Origin: Capitulum mitella
Lineage: Eukaryota; Arthropoda; Thecostraca; Pollicipedomorpha; Pollicipedidae
Reading direction: 5' to 3'
Assembly: GCA_030062745.1 (NCBI GenBank)
Contig: CP099839.1
Coordinates: 37,047,293-37,111,292, forward strand
Length of the DNA: 64,000 nt
The translations under genes and the position numbers were made by a program. This document shows, one piece after another, positions 1 to 10,365 of the stretch. Position 1 is the first letter of the stretch; the number at the start of each line of letters is the position of its first letter. The notes under the pieces are model-generated. The model did not search any database. It had not been told where the DNA came from and saw nothing but the letters and a program-made list of their open reading frames with translations.

Positions 1-177
1 CCCGCAGGACGTCCGCCGTGGTCCCGGCCCCCGCAGGACGTCCGCCGTGGCCCCGGTCCCCGCAGGACGTCCGCCGTGGTCCCGGTCCCCGCAGGACGTC
101 CGCCGTGGTCCCGGCCCCCGCAGGACGTCCGCCGTGGTCCCGGCCCCCGCAGGACGTCCGCCGTGGTCTCGGCCCCC
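1..177. repeat. 29-bp GC-rich minisatellite at the window edge
   Basis: A 29-bp unit with core gcaggacgtccgccgtgg starts at 4, 33, 62, 91, 120 and 149, and a seventh start at 178 diverges at once. Copies differ only by single C/T changes, so the array is young. It runs off the left edge, so its full length is unknown. All long reading frames here are by-products of the repeat. Confidence 0.97.
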
Positions 178-1131
178 GCAGAATGTACTCCGGGGCTCCG
201 TCGTCTCGCGTCGGAGCTGATCGGCACTGGTGCAGGGACCAGCCCCTCCCCTTTCTTGCCGCAACTGTCGGCCGGTGGCGCGCCGGCGATTCGGGCTTAT
301 TTTTGTACCTTCCATAAGGCGGCGTGCGCGACCGGCCCGGACCGGGCGGCTCCCTGTACAAAATGGCGCGCGCCGTGACGTGATACCAGGCCGGCTGGGC
401 CGACCGGCTTTTCACCCGGCGGCCGTTTTTAAACGTGATTCACATTATCCATATCTCGATTTGGGCATACGTACGCAACTCCATGTCTGCATGGCGAGGC
501 GCGCTCGAGTTTATTACCCGCATCCGTACGCACTTATTTTAGAATATCACTGGAGGCGTGCCCATTTTTTATTGAACATTAGGTGTGGGTGGCATCTTTT
601 ATTGTCTGTTTTATTTTTGTTTGTTTTATGCAGATTTTAGCTGTGTTCAAAATTGAGCTCCGGTTGATGAGGTTTGGAATTTAGTATGGCACCACGTTGA
701 CTGTGTCATTTCAGTCCAACGCATATTTCTAGTCCGTGCATGTGTACAGAGTGTGAATTGACTGTAAATACATTTTGAAAGGATGCGAATCGCTTCATCG
801 TCACTTCCTCGTCACGGGCCCATCCGTCCAAAGCGATCTTCATGCGCATTTCACCAGCGTGGGGGTGCTATTGCGATCAAGCCCTTATCGTCGTTCTCAA
901 TATGTACAAACTGAAGCCAGCAACGACAGCAGAGCTCCGACCGTGCCGGGTACACTGGCCGGAGGAGCTCGCAGAGCAAAGTGCCAGGACTGCTCCCTAC
1001 ATGCCGATCGACGCGACTCTGCGCTCCTGCCCGGGGACTAGGGGTGACTGCCGGCCGACTGCCGAACTCGCCGCCGCCTGGTGCGACTCCTCGCTCGCTG
1101 CCGTCGATGTGGTGAAACCGGCCGACTCCCA
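178..1131. other. gene-free stretch downstream of the phosphatase gene
   Basis: Positions 200-430 are CpG-rich and the rest is mixed sequence. I see no coding exon, RNA gene or transposon. On the minus strand this is the 3' flank of the phosphatase gene. AATAAA-like motifs occur on that strand around 595-615, some 500 bases past the stop, and could be its polyadenylation signal, but nothing confirms this. Confidence 0.5.
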
Positions 1132-4100
1132 TCACAGCCAGGAGACGTTCACTCGCCTGCTGTTCATCAGCGCGTCATTGAGACGGAGTAGCTGCCGAAG
1201 GAAGCCGTCGTTTGGGAAGACTTCCCGCCTTGCTCTGCGAAGTAGACGAAACTGTGTTCAACGGGGAACCGTTAAGCGATTCCTTTCTGCTGTGACATCG
1301 GTTTGCCATCTTCCAACTTGCTTCTACCAGCAAAGACTATCAGCTACCAGCAAATGTTATGAAACACATGATAACGTCGGAAGCTCCCCAATCATAAAAT
1401 CGGGATACGACATAATCACGGTCAGAAGTAAGCGCACCATCCGTCCGCATAAAAAGACACATGGTGCCAGAATGGCCGGAACAAAACGTACAATTTACGA
1501 AACAAAAACTAAAACCTACTGACGTGCCGACTGCGGCTGCTGAAGGACTTATCCCCACAGCACCGCTGTCTCCCGTCGTACCTGACCGTTCTTAGCGCCT
1601 CGGCCAGCGGCATGTGTTGTTTGATCATCAGGTAGGCGATGACAATTGTGGCGGCGCGGCTGAACCCCTGGACGCAGTGCACCAGCACCTTACCTAACGG
1701 CGTGAGGTCAGCTGCAGTTATCGACACCAATAGGAACGACCCAGATCATTGAAATGCAGCCACTGTGCTCTTCGATGCATAAATGACCACCACGAACGTA
1801 CAGATACAGAGAATGTAATTGACTAACATACAAGGTAAGCAGTTATATGTGTATGCAGCTGATGAATATGTGCGTAAGTGCGGGAAACTCAGAAGAACGT
1901 TATATCTAGTTCACTGAACATGAGGGTCCCTCAGCCTTCACCCGCTTTGCTTCCTTGTGCCTCTCGTTTGAATACTTTCGCAACTAAATCGTCTCGGTTG
2001 CAAATTATCAAAAGCTTATTATTAATGTCATTTTGGAGAGACAACAAACTACATTACGGCGTGCGGTCAGACGTCTAAAGAAACGAACGATGTGAAACAT
2101 TTTACGGTGCCATAAACCTGGCTGCAAGGACAAGCAATGGTATAAAACAATGTTGACCACCAGGCAGCAGTACAGCAACTTTCCCTTTGGTTCTGGCCTC
2201 GGTTATGCATCCAACCACAACAAAGCGTGCATTTCCTGCTCCGAAACAGTTCAACTAGGATCTCATATATGTACTATGGTTCCGACTCATGCTACGAACA
2301 AAACAAGGTCATTCCCTAGGCCATGCAGCTCGACAGAACCCAGCGAGACGGCTGCAGACCTCCCGTCAGAGCCAGCCAACCGTTGCGCAAAACCAGCCCA
2401 TGCTCTAGGCCACGAGGGCGACAGGGGGTGGGAGGGTCCGGCTCGGTGTACAGACACCTTGAGTGGCTGTTGGAAGAGGGTAATTGGCAGGACTGGGTGG
2501 GTCTGGCTCGGTGAAGAGACTCCTTCAGTCGCCGCGGGGGAGGGATGGGGGCACCCAGCGGGCCTCGGCCGGTACCGGTGCGCCGCGCGTCGTGGATGAA
2601 GTCGGCGGCGATGTGGAACCACTCCTCTATTCGGAACCAGTCGGCGTCGAGCGCGCGGATCGCCATGAACTTGACGGGCAGGCCGCGCTTCTCGTAGTAG
2701 AAGGAGTCAGTGTCGACCAGGTAAGGCTGACCCACGCCGCTGGCCACGTTCAGCACGGCGGTGACGTTGCGCGCCGCCAGCACCGCCGTCTCCTTGGCGG
2801 TCCAGCTGCCGACGGCCGACACCAGATGACAGGAGTGACGCGGTATAGGTGGCGTCACAAACAGGAGAATTCGATGCGCGCGCCGTGAAGAGGCGGTCGC
2901 GAATTTATTTTGACGGCACGATGACAGAAGGGGGTAATTACTGGTGAAGGTCAGATATCCTTCATTAAATTACAGTCAGCTTAATAAACACAAGTCAGAG
3001 GTCAAAGCCAATAATACGTGAACATTTACCGATTTATCGGTCGCTGGATAACAAGAGATCTTTTTATCGTTCAACGATACGGAAGAAACTATAATAGTAT
3101 TATAGTTTCTTCGAAATCTCACATAAATACCGTCCATTCTTCTCAACCCTATCCGATAATAGAAGCATCTCAGTAGTATAATGTATCGTACATAATCATT
3201 TCAAAAGACATCACACCCCTTTAAAGCGATAAAATCGGCGATGACGCCCCTTTAAAGCGTACTGATTCCTAAGCGATTTACTCAGAGCACCTTAGCGGTG
3301 ACACTCCACCGGCATCTTTTTCCAATGCCATCGGAAGAACAACAGTCATGTGCAAAACGTACATGATATCTTTGTTGCTATGTAATGTTTGTCTCACGTT
3401 GCATGTTCGTTCGGAAAACGATGTGCACTGGGCACTGAAGGCACAGAGACACTCAGATTTTCATGACGTTATCACTGCGACAACACAAAACGTTGAGAAT
3501 TAAGTCACTTCACAATGATTGGTCTTTTACATAATTCAATGCATGTTCCGGTAAACTGGCTAAAATTCGTATACACTTTCCCTTGCAGACAAACTTTCCC
3601 TGTATTAACTAGTATGACCCAGTGATTTACCCGAATCTGGCATCATCTGTAAGCAATCGTGCCTCCTTGCGAAGAAATGAACAATTTATATCGCACTTAC
3701 AGCATTCCCGATGTCTGTATTATTATTTATTCAAGCAATTTGTAGCCATGATCCGCCCTTTTCATCATTCATAATAGAAGTCTTTTTTTATTTTAACTGA
3801 CCCACAACATTACCATCAACAACTTTATATCGTCGTATCATGTTTAAATCTGTGATGTGTATGGGCATCTTAACGCTATTCCCGGAGGGCTACACGGTAT
3901 GGCCGATTCCCGGGGGGGGGGCGGATTCGCCCCCCCCCCCTGAGATCTCGAGAACTACTCGTCCGATTTCATCGCAACAAACGGCAATCGATTTGCCATG
4001 GCGTAAACTACACCTTTAAAAAGAACTTTTCAAAAATTTTAAAGGGGTGGATACGGGGGGGGGGCAAAAATATCAAGAATGGGGTGTACTTTTGGACTTC

Positions 4101-5502
4101 TTATAACTCCGTTGTTTATGGATCGATTTCAATGGAATTGACATGAATCGAGAGATTATGGGCTGGACTTTTGCCGTTAGTACACACATCTAAAATTATA
4201 AGAAATTATAAGCGTTCACAGGGTTTTGGAAATAGGAGGATTAATTTTTCAACATCCGAATGAACAAAAAAAGTAAAAAGCGCTCTTTTGGCTTCTGATT
4301 GTCATGTTATACTAATGGAGTATAAATCGCATTGCAATGTTCGTATAACGTCGGCATAGATGGTGCCAGGGACATGAAAAAGGGGAGCTACCATGGTCAC
4401 ATGCTCTTCAGATCAGCTTGTGACCTTTGGCCTTAAATGACCTCCAGTGACCTTGGAACCACTTGAAATGATCTTGTGTGCATCTAACATTACCTGTAAA
4501 CGTTTTCAGTCATCTAAATTCACTCTTTCAAAAATTCCATTTTACGGCTATTGTGATATAGGATACGCGCACTGACGTTTTAGGTCATAACTACGTGACC
4601 CGATCTGATATCAAGCTGAAACTTGATACACAAGTAGAGGGCACCTTTCTACGTTATTTTGGCATTTGAAAAAACAGCGCCAAAATTACCGCCATAAAAC
4701 CAAATTTTGACTTTTGACCCTGACCTGACCTTGTGAAGTGACCTCAGATGAACAAAATTGCACTTGCACGTTGCCCGACTATTTTGCTACACATCCATAC
4801 AAGGATTCAAGTTCTATCTTAAAAACGCCATTTTTGACAGTCATTTTCCTTTTATCCTCCACAGGGCCAAAAATGGCCTGAGGTGCTTCCCAAAAACGTT
4901 GCCTGGCTCCGCCCCTGAGCAAAATAGAATTCCGAACTTTTGTCACAGCACGTAGAGGGAATGGCTAGCCAGGGTCCAAACAGATACACAAGTTTCTTGG
5001 AGCTACATCAAAAACCATGGAATTGGTGAGCAAAAAACCCGAGGGGGCGAATTTGGCCCCCCACCCCTGCCGGGAATAGGGTTAAGTGTTGTGATAAACG
5101 AAATCAGCACAATGACTCTCTCTCAAAAAGGGAAAAATGGCGGATGAAAGGCACCTATGGATGGCAAGGTGTTCTAACGGATTCCGGCATCATAACGACA
5201 GCAACGATGTACACCATCTTTAATGGCATGGGATATCTTTTATAACCGTCATCCAGATGTGACAACATATGTGAAATACAGAATGTGACATCATCGGCAA
5301 AAAATACAGTTGACGAAAAAACGTACATCCCTTCTCGACAATCTTGGGAGGCTCGTGTGCTCACCAGTCACCAATGAGGATGCCAGGGTACACCTCGTCG
5401 TACGGTTTGGAGGGGAAGGCGACCAGGCCGTGGGAGGGTGCCTTCAGTATCTGGTGCAGATCCTCCAGGGTCAGCGGTGACTTCACGTCCCGCCACGAAT
5501 TC
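1132..5502 (-). CDS. DUSP3-like dual-specificity protein phosphatase, 5' end not found
   Basis: Four minus-strand exons join in frame: 5502-5365, 2805-2576, 1693-1582 and 1234-1132 (TGA at 1134-1132), giving 193 residues. Known DUSP3/VHR proteins are about 185 residues, so little is missing at the N-terminus. Family marks in order are the [10 protein letters not shown] leader, a strand-helix region with TAVLNVASG, an acidic LDAD loop for the general-acid Asp, the active-site loop HCVQGFSRA with catalytic Cys codon 1676-1674 and the phosphate-binding Arg, the helix [10 protein letters not shown], and the C-terminal [13 protein letters not shown] block. The loop ends SRA where most members have SRS. 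These enzymes remove phosphate from Tyr and Ser/Thr, often on MAP kinases; the substrate here is unknown. Junctions are GT-AG. The 5502 acceptor has a weak pyrimidine tract, so the first exon could extend to a Met near 5600 or an unseen exon could precede it. Intron 1 holds a 1.2 kb transposon. Confidence 0.88.
3065..3112. repeat. two adjacent perfect palindromes in an intron
   Basis: Positions 3082-3112 form a perfect inverted repeat with 15-base arms (gaagaaactataata and its complement) around one G. Just before it, 3065-3079 (tatcgttcaacgata) is another with 7-base arms. Both lie in the first intron of the phosphatase gene. They could form hairpins or be the centre of a small inverted duplication. 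No ncRNA family is recognised. Confidence 0.85.
3874..5081. mobile_element. TTAA-flanked non-autonomous DNA transposon, copy 1
   Basis: The element is bounded by TTAA at 3870-3873 and 5082-5085. Its ends are inverted: the left begins CGCTATTCCCGG and the right reads CCCTATTCCCGG on the other strand. TTAA duplications with CCC-starting termini are typical of piggyBac-type elements, so I infer that class. There is no transposase frame, so it would need help to move. Just inside each end is a hairpin of a G run, CGG and a C run. It matches 36375-37588 along its whole length with many point differences, so both copies are fairly old. It sits in the first intron of the phosphatase gene. Confidence 0.88.
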
Positions 5503-5513
5503 CTGTCACGTGA

Positions 5514-6080
5514 CGCGCTCTTAATTCGGTGGTCACAATAGCCGGTCACGGCTGGCCGACATACCAGGTACACAACCGACAGCATCTTCAATCCCGACAC
5601 ACAGCAGGCACACGGCCGACAGCATCTGAACGACCGACTGGAGATGATAAAACCCCGACATTATCTACATCGCGGGCACGGCCGATATGCCACAGACTCC
5701 AACATGACTGACAGCAAACACACGACCAACAGTGTCTGCATCATTGACACAGCAGGTGCACGACCGTCAGTATTTGCATGGCCTTCGTGGGAGATACACT
5801 CCGACACAGCGCAGTTCTCAGCCTGACTAAAGCAGACTCAAAGGCAGCACAGACTGGATACGTGCAGCCAACACAGGACAGAACAGAACATTTCCGGCTA
5901 TGATCGGGGTGTAGGAGCCCACAGAGCAGGTAGGGCGGCGTCTCAACGAACTTTGCTAAATTTTAACATGGATCCTTACATGCAAAAGGAAGAAACGACC
6001 CCCAAAATGATTTCGGCCCAATGGACTTTAAAATCGGTCACACGAACATTGCCGAGGCATTTCATGACAGATCGACGGTT
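5514..6080. repeat. decayed tandem array upstream of the phosphatase exon
   Basis: Between about 5565 and 5800 the phrases accgacagcatct and gacacagcaggcaca recur every 50-60 bases with heavy divergence, which indicates an old tandem array. The rest of the stretch has no coding signal. The array lies just upstream (minus strand) of the first recognised phosphatase exon, as exon-adjacent arrays do elsewhere in this window. Confidence 0.55.
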
Positions 6081-6084
6081 GCCT

Positions 6085-8062
6085 AACTCCCTCACGTCTC
6101 AAATTTTGACGCAGATGTGACTTTGGGGTTATGGCATGCTCTGAATCGAGATCTGCTTTTTTAGGCCGGTCTGAGCAACGGTGACAGAGTTATAGCCTCG
6201 GGCGTTTTTTGAGAGGTCATGCTGCATGACTGTTTTTGTTAGCCTGTAAATCCTAATAAAGTTATCTAAATAGCGTAAAACTACACATCGTTGAACTCGC
6301 CATGATCCAAGCAATAACTTCCAAATTCAAATTCGGACTTTGCATTTTTTGAGTTTTTGACCTTGTGACCTATGACCTAAGGTCATGTGACATTAACGTG
6401 ACACGAGGGCAGTAAGAAAATGCGAACTTTTTCACCTCAGAATTACGTCACATGCATTCAACGTTATGTCTGCAAGTTATGGAAGATCATGTTCGTCTTA
6501 CGAAATATGACTTGTTGGGGCGTCATTAATGGCTATATTTGCTGTTTTTTTTGGTCTTGCGCTCCTTGCCTGTCTCGGAAACTTACGGGCCGATTTTGCT
6601 GATTCAGATGGCAATCGATAGATATGAACAAGGCATTTTCATGCAGATTCAGTTACCTGGTCTAAGTGCGACTGTACACGACAGATCATTTTACATATAA
6701 ACAACTGCATTAATGCAAACGTTCCATTCCATCAATGCACCATTAAAGGCCATTAAAGTCCGAAAAGAAACGGGTCTTTGTCAGCCCTGAATGAGAGCTC
6801 TGAGGGCTGGAACCAAAGGGTGAAAACATGTGCAGTGTATGAGTAACCTTCACCCCACAAATTTTTTGGCATGACAACAAAATAAACTGACAAGAATTAT
6901 CCTTCAAGGCGTCAGATATGAAGCAGTAGCTTGTTGTCATCATCCCGCCAATATGCGACAAACAGATGCACAGTGCGCTGCGTGGCATCCTGGTGGAATC
7001 CCTGGGCTTCATCTTAGACGACAAAAAAGTAATCTTCGGAAAAATCTCCAAGAACTATTACCTCTCCAGGAGACAATGAAGCTTCCGGAAAAATCTCCAA
7101 CAACTATTACCTCTCCAGGAGACAATGAAGCTTTTAGCAGGCTGAAAAAGCAGCTTTGATGCTGGGACCACATAGTGATGCTTGGCTAGAGTTGCAATGT
7201 TCTTGCTTAAGAGGAGCAGAAAGTCATCCCGGGATTCTATAACATCGGCGAGCGTGCATCGGCCAATACTTACCCGTCGTTAGTGTCGGATTTTGCGACC
7301 AAAGCCAGTCGCAACCCCTCCTCGTTTTGCTCCAGTTCAAAAAAAAACGTCATTACTAGCATTTGGTGCTCGAGTGGTGGTTTTACATCACTGAAAATGT
7401 CTGATTTCGGAACACAGCCTGGAGCTCAAGGACTCAGCTAGTTTTTCTATTCAAAGCAATCTGAGGTGACACAGATTGCACGTAGGCCAGCAAATAGCAC
7501 TTACATGGAATCGCCTTGTTCAGAAATATCCATTGCCATTTGAATCGGCGAAATCGGCCGATAACTTTCCGAGGTAGGCAACGAGTGCGAAACCCCTCAT
7601 CCGCAGAAGAACAAAAATAGCCATGAATGGCACCCCGAAAATCATATTTCTCAAAACACCACCTCCCATAATTTGCAGACATAGCGTTGATGCATATAGC
7701 TTCTCTGTAGCAGAAAAAAGTTTGTATTTTTTCTGCCCTCTACTACGTAAAGGTCACGTGACCTAAGGTCATGGGTCATAAGGTCAAAAATCCCCAAAAT
7801 CCAAAATCCGAAATATGGAAATTATTCCACAGACCATGGCAAGATAAAAAATATGTAGTTTTATGCCATTTAAATAATTTTATTATGACTCATAGACCAA
7901 CAAAAACAGCCATGCAGCATGACCTCTCAAAATGCCCGAGGTTATAACTTTCTGACCGGTGCTCGGATTAGCCTGAAAAGTGCAAAACTTGAGTCAGAGC
8001 ATCAGATAACCATCCACTCACATTTACGTTGAAAACTGAGAGATGAGGGTGTTACTTTTTTA
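6085..8062. repeat. long inverted repeat (fold-back element), 2 kb
   Basis: The arm from about 6085 to 6670 reappears as its reverse complement from about 8062 to 7460, diverged but alignable throughout. Clear anchors are the 'gaggtcatgctgcatg' stretch near 6210 and its complement near 7910, and 'tatgtctgcaa' near 6460 with its complement near 7670. The 790-base spacer holds no convincing gene. Such long imperfect arms are known from fold-back transposons and MITEs; I found no clear target duplication. Both arms carry clusters of gacctaaggtca motifs. Confidence 0.8.
7038..7135. repeat. 49-bp tandem duplication in the fold-back spacer
   Basis: Two head-to-tail 49-base copies (7038-7086 and 7087-7135) differ at only a few positions. 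Shared phrases are aaaaatctccaa and cctctccaggagacaatg. The near-identity shows a recent duplication. Confidence 0.93.
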
Positions 8063-8500
8063 TCTCACCGGCCGATTTGTGGTGGAACGCCCAGCTGTCA
8101 CACAAAGTTCGTGTCCGTAACAGAACAGATACAAAAACGACATGAATCAGACACTCATGTAAATTAGAATAGATACGCGACAACACACCAGCAGATAAAC
8201 AGAGCACATCGAACACACACACTTACGAAATAAATAAGATACTTGGACGACAGAGCACAAATAAACAGCCAACACAAAACAAATACGAAAACAATCCAGA
8301 ACAGGTTCACAACCGACGCATGAGAAACACCCGGCGGACGGATAGCAAATACGTCGCTAATGTCTACACAGAGGAGACATCGGGCTCCCGTCTAGCTTAG
8401 TATGCTGTTGGCGTAGCGCCGTTTTAATGATTGTGTTCATGGTTGCAGAAAACAAATAAGCCGAGTCAAGCTGCAGTAAAGCTTAGTCTAGGGACTGTAG
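8063..8500. other. gene-free stretch
   Basis: Adenine-rich sequence with many short aacaca and acaaat runs. I see no coding exon, RNA gene or bounded repeat. Confidence 0.4.
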
Positions 8501-9365
8501 TTTCTCGAGAATTCTCAGAAATGCTCTTTAACACTGAAACGAGCAATGATGGCTGATTTTGGCGGGTTTGGAGCTGCTGAGAGTAACAGTGAAACGCAGC
8601 AGCAACAACCAGCACTGGAGGGGTTCAGCTGTACGGGAGGCGCCGGGCCCCAAAACTGTTCCACTTTGGTACCGACAGATCACAACGCCGGACAACAGAG
8701 CACTCAGCACTTGCCCAGTCAGCAGCAGAGAGCTAGCTGGCCCCTCCGCTTCCTACCTGTCCATGGTGAGAGGTCGTATTACCGGGCTACCTCACAGCAC
8801 CGGCTCTGGCTGGCGGCGGCCGGCAGCGGAGGCGACGGAAGCTCGGGACCAGCCGGCCGCTCCAGCCGACCGGTTGGCATACGGCGCGACCTGGACCGCT
8901 ATTATTACCGCGACCGGCCGGCGCAGGGGCAGAGGACCGCGGCCCGGGCCGCCGCCGCAGGGTCAATATCGGCACCGGCCGGCGCCGAGCACGCCCGCCG
9001 CCCGAGTGGTGCCGCTCCCGGCCTGCACGGGTATTCTCGGTCGGCGCCGGCAGGGCAGGGCGCGCGAGGCTGGCGCGCCCCGGCCAGACCTTGGCCGGCC
9101 GGGGCCGAGCAACGCGAGCCCGGCGCGCTGCCGCCAACTGTTCAGGGAATGTCCCGCCCCGGTGCCACGGCCGACGCTGGCCGTTTATTGTCGACAGAGG
9201 ACAGAGGCCGTTTATTGTCGCCCGTGACGGATGCCACGGAACTGAGTCACCGCCGAGTGTCGGCCTTCAAAATGGTGATTGATCGGCGCGTGTCACGTTT
9301 GAGGATCTCACGCGGGCCGGTGACGAGTCCGCAGGAACAAATAAAGATGGTGGCTTCAAGGTAAA
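8500..9365. other. CpG-rich block with open frames, possible first exon
   Basis: Positions 8800-9250 are very GC- and CpG-rich and open in several frames at once, which such composition produces by chance. The only gene-like start is the ATG at 8549, where the predicted protein begins MADFGGFGAAESNSE before a glutamine run. Plus and minus frames downstream look like low-complexity Arg/Pro/Ala translations with no domain. I treat this as a CpG island, possibly a promoter with a short first exon, and do not call a gene. Confidence 0.35.
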
Positions 9366-10290
9366 ATAACGCAGTTTTCGCATCTATTATGGATACATTA
9401 CATCAGTTAGTATGCAAATGTGCTCTTAGCAAGCGGCATAAAATGTACAAAGAACGAAAACTGGGAACCAAAGCTTCAGCATGGCTTCATCGAGGGCAAT
9501 CGTCTCCGACGGCCGGCAGAACGCCAGCTGTGCGCGCAATCAAGACTGCACCAGTCGAGTCCGACCAGCTACAGCGCACAGCCCGCAGACCCCGCTTCTC
9601 TCGTTAGACGGGACACTGACCGCCCCTCACTGGGTCACCGGCCACCGCACTCACGGTGACGACTTCAGCTCCACGTCACCGCTGCAGCGAGGCACAAGCA
9701 CACGCCTGTTTGAGGGCGCTCTGTTCAGACTGTCGGAGGTCATGTCACGCGCAGAGGCGCCTCCAAATACTGACCGGGAGCATGAGACGCCTCTGAAACA
9801 GAAGCTCGAATCCTCTGCCAACGGCTCGCGTGCTGAGAGTTCTGGCGTATAACTGGTCTCGCGTGACCACTCATAGCCTCCTCAGTGACCAGCGGCAGGC
9901 ACCAGAGTGCTTTGCCGCAGCTGACAAGGTCGTGAGCATGCAAAAATGAAGACAGGAGCAAAGTCATAATGATGCGTTTGCCAACTGGTGAACGTATTAA
10001 AAGCAGCACAAAGGAGGTATTACAGGGCGAACAGTTGCATAAACAAACCGGAATAATCTGCTGGGTTTTCGGAAGTTATAGGGGTAAGGGGCTTTTACGG
10101 GATATGTATTGTATTGTATGTGATATTGCATATATTACATTATATATAATCCATATTTACGTTGCGTTATATATGGTACGTATTGATTATATGATTATTA
10201 ATATATCAACATAAATGTCATACGTATTTAGGAATGCATTGGCATGTCAGTCGGCAGTGATTTCAAGCATGAAATCCATTAAATAGGCGA
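9366..10290. other. gene-free stretch
   Basis: Ordinary sequence that becomes AT-rich after 10100. The short frames between 9389 and 9852 overlap each other and show no domain. Nothing further recognised. Confidence 0.4.
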
Positions 10291-10295
10291 TACAC

Positions 10296-10365
10296 AACGA
10301 ACCAACACAACACAACACAACAAACACAACACAAACACAACACAACGAACGAACAAACCAGTAAC
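10296..10365. repeat. (CACAA)n-like microsatellite
   Basis: Imperfect repeats of cacaa and caaacacaa run from about 10296 to 10350 and trail off in gaacgaacaaac. It is simple sequence with no coding meaning. Confidence 0.9.

Noticed and set aside
3874-5081. CRISPR-like or virus-derived interpretation of the repeated 1.2 kb segment
   Set aside because: Only inverted termini and TTAA duplications are seen, with no spacers, no viral genes and no coding frame. A non-autonomous transposon explains it.
9750-10010. Short frames around 9389-10214 as genes
   Set aside because: Overlapping, no domain, no splice-consistent neighbours and no conserved motif.
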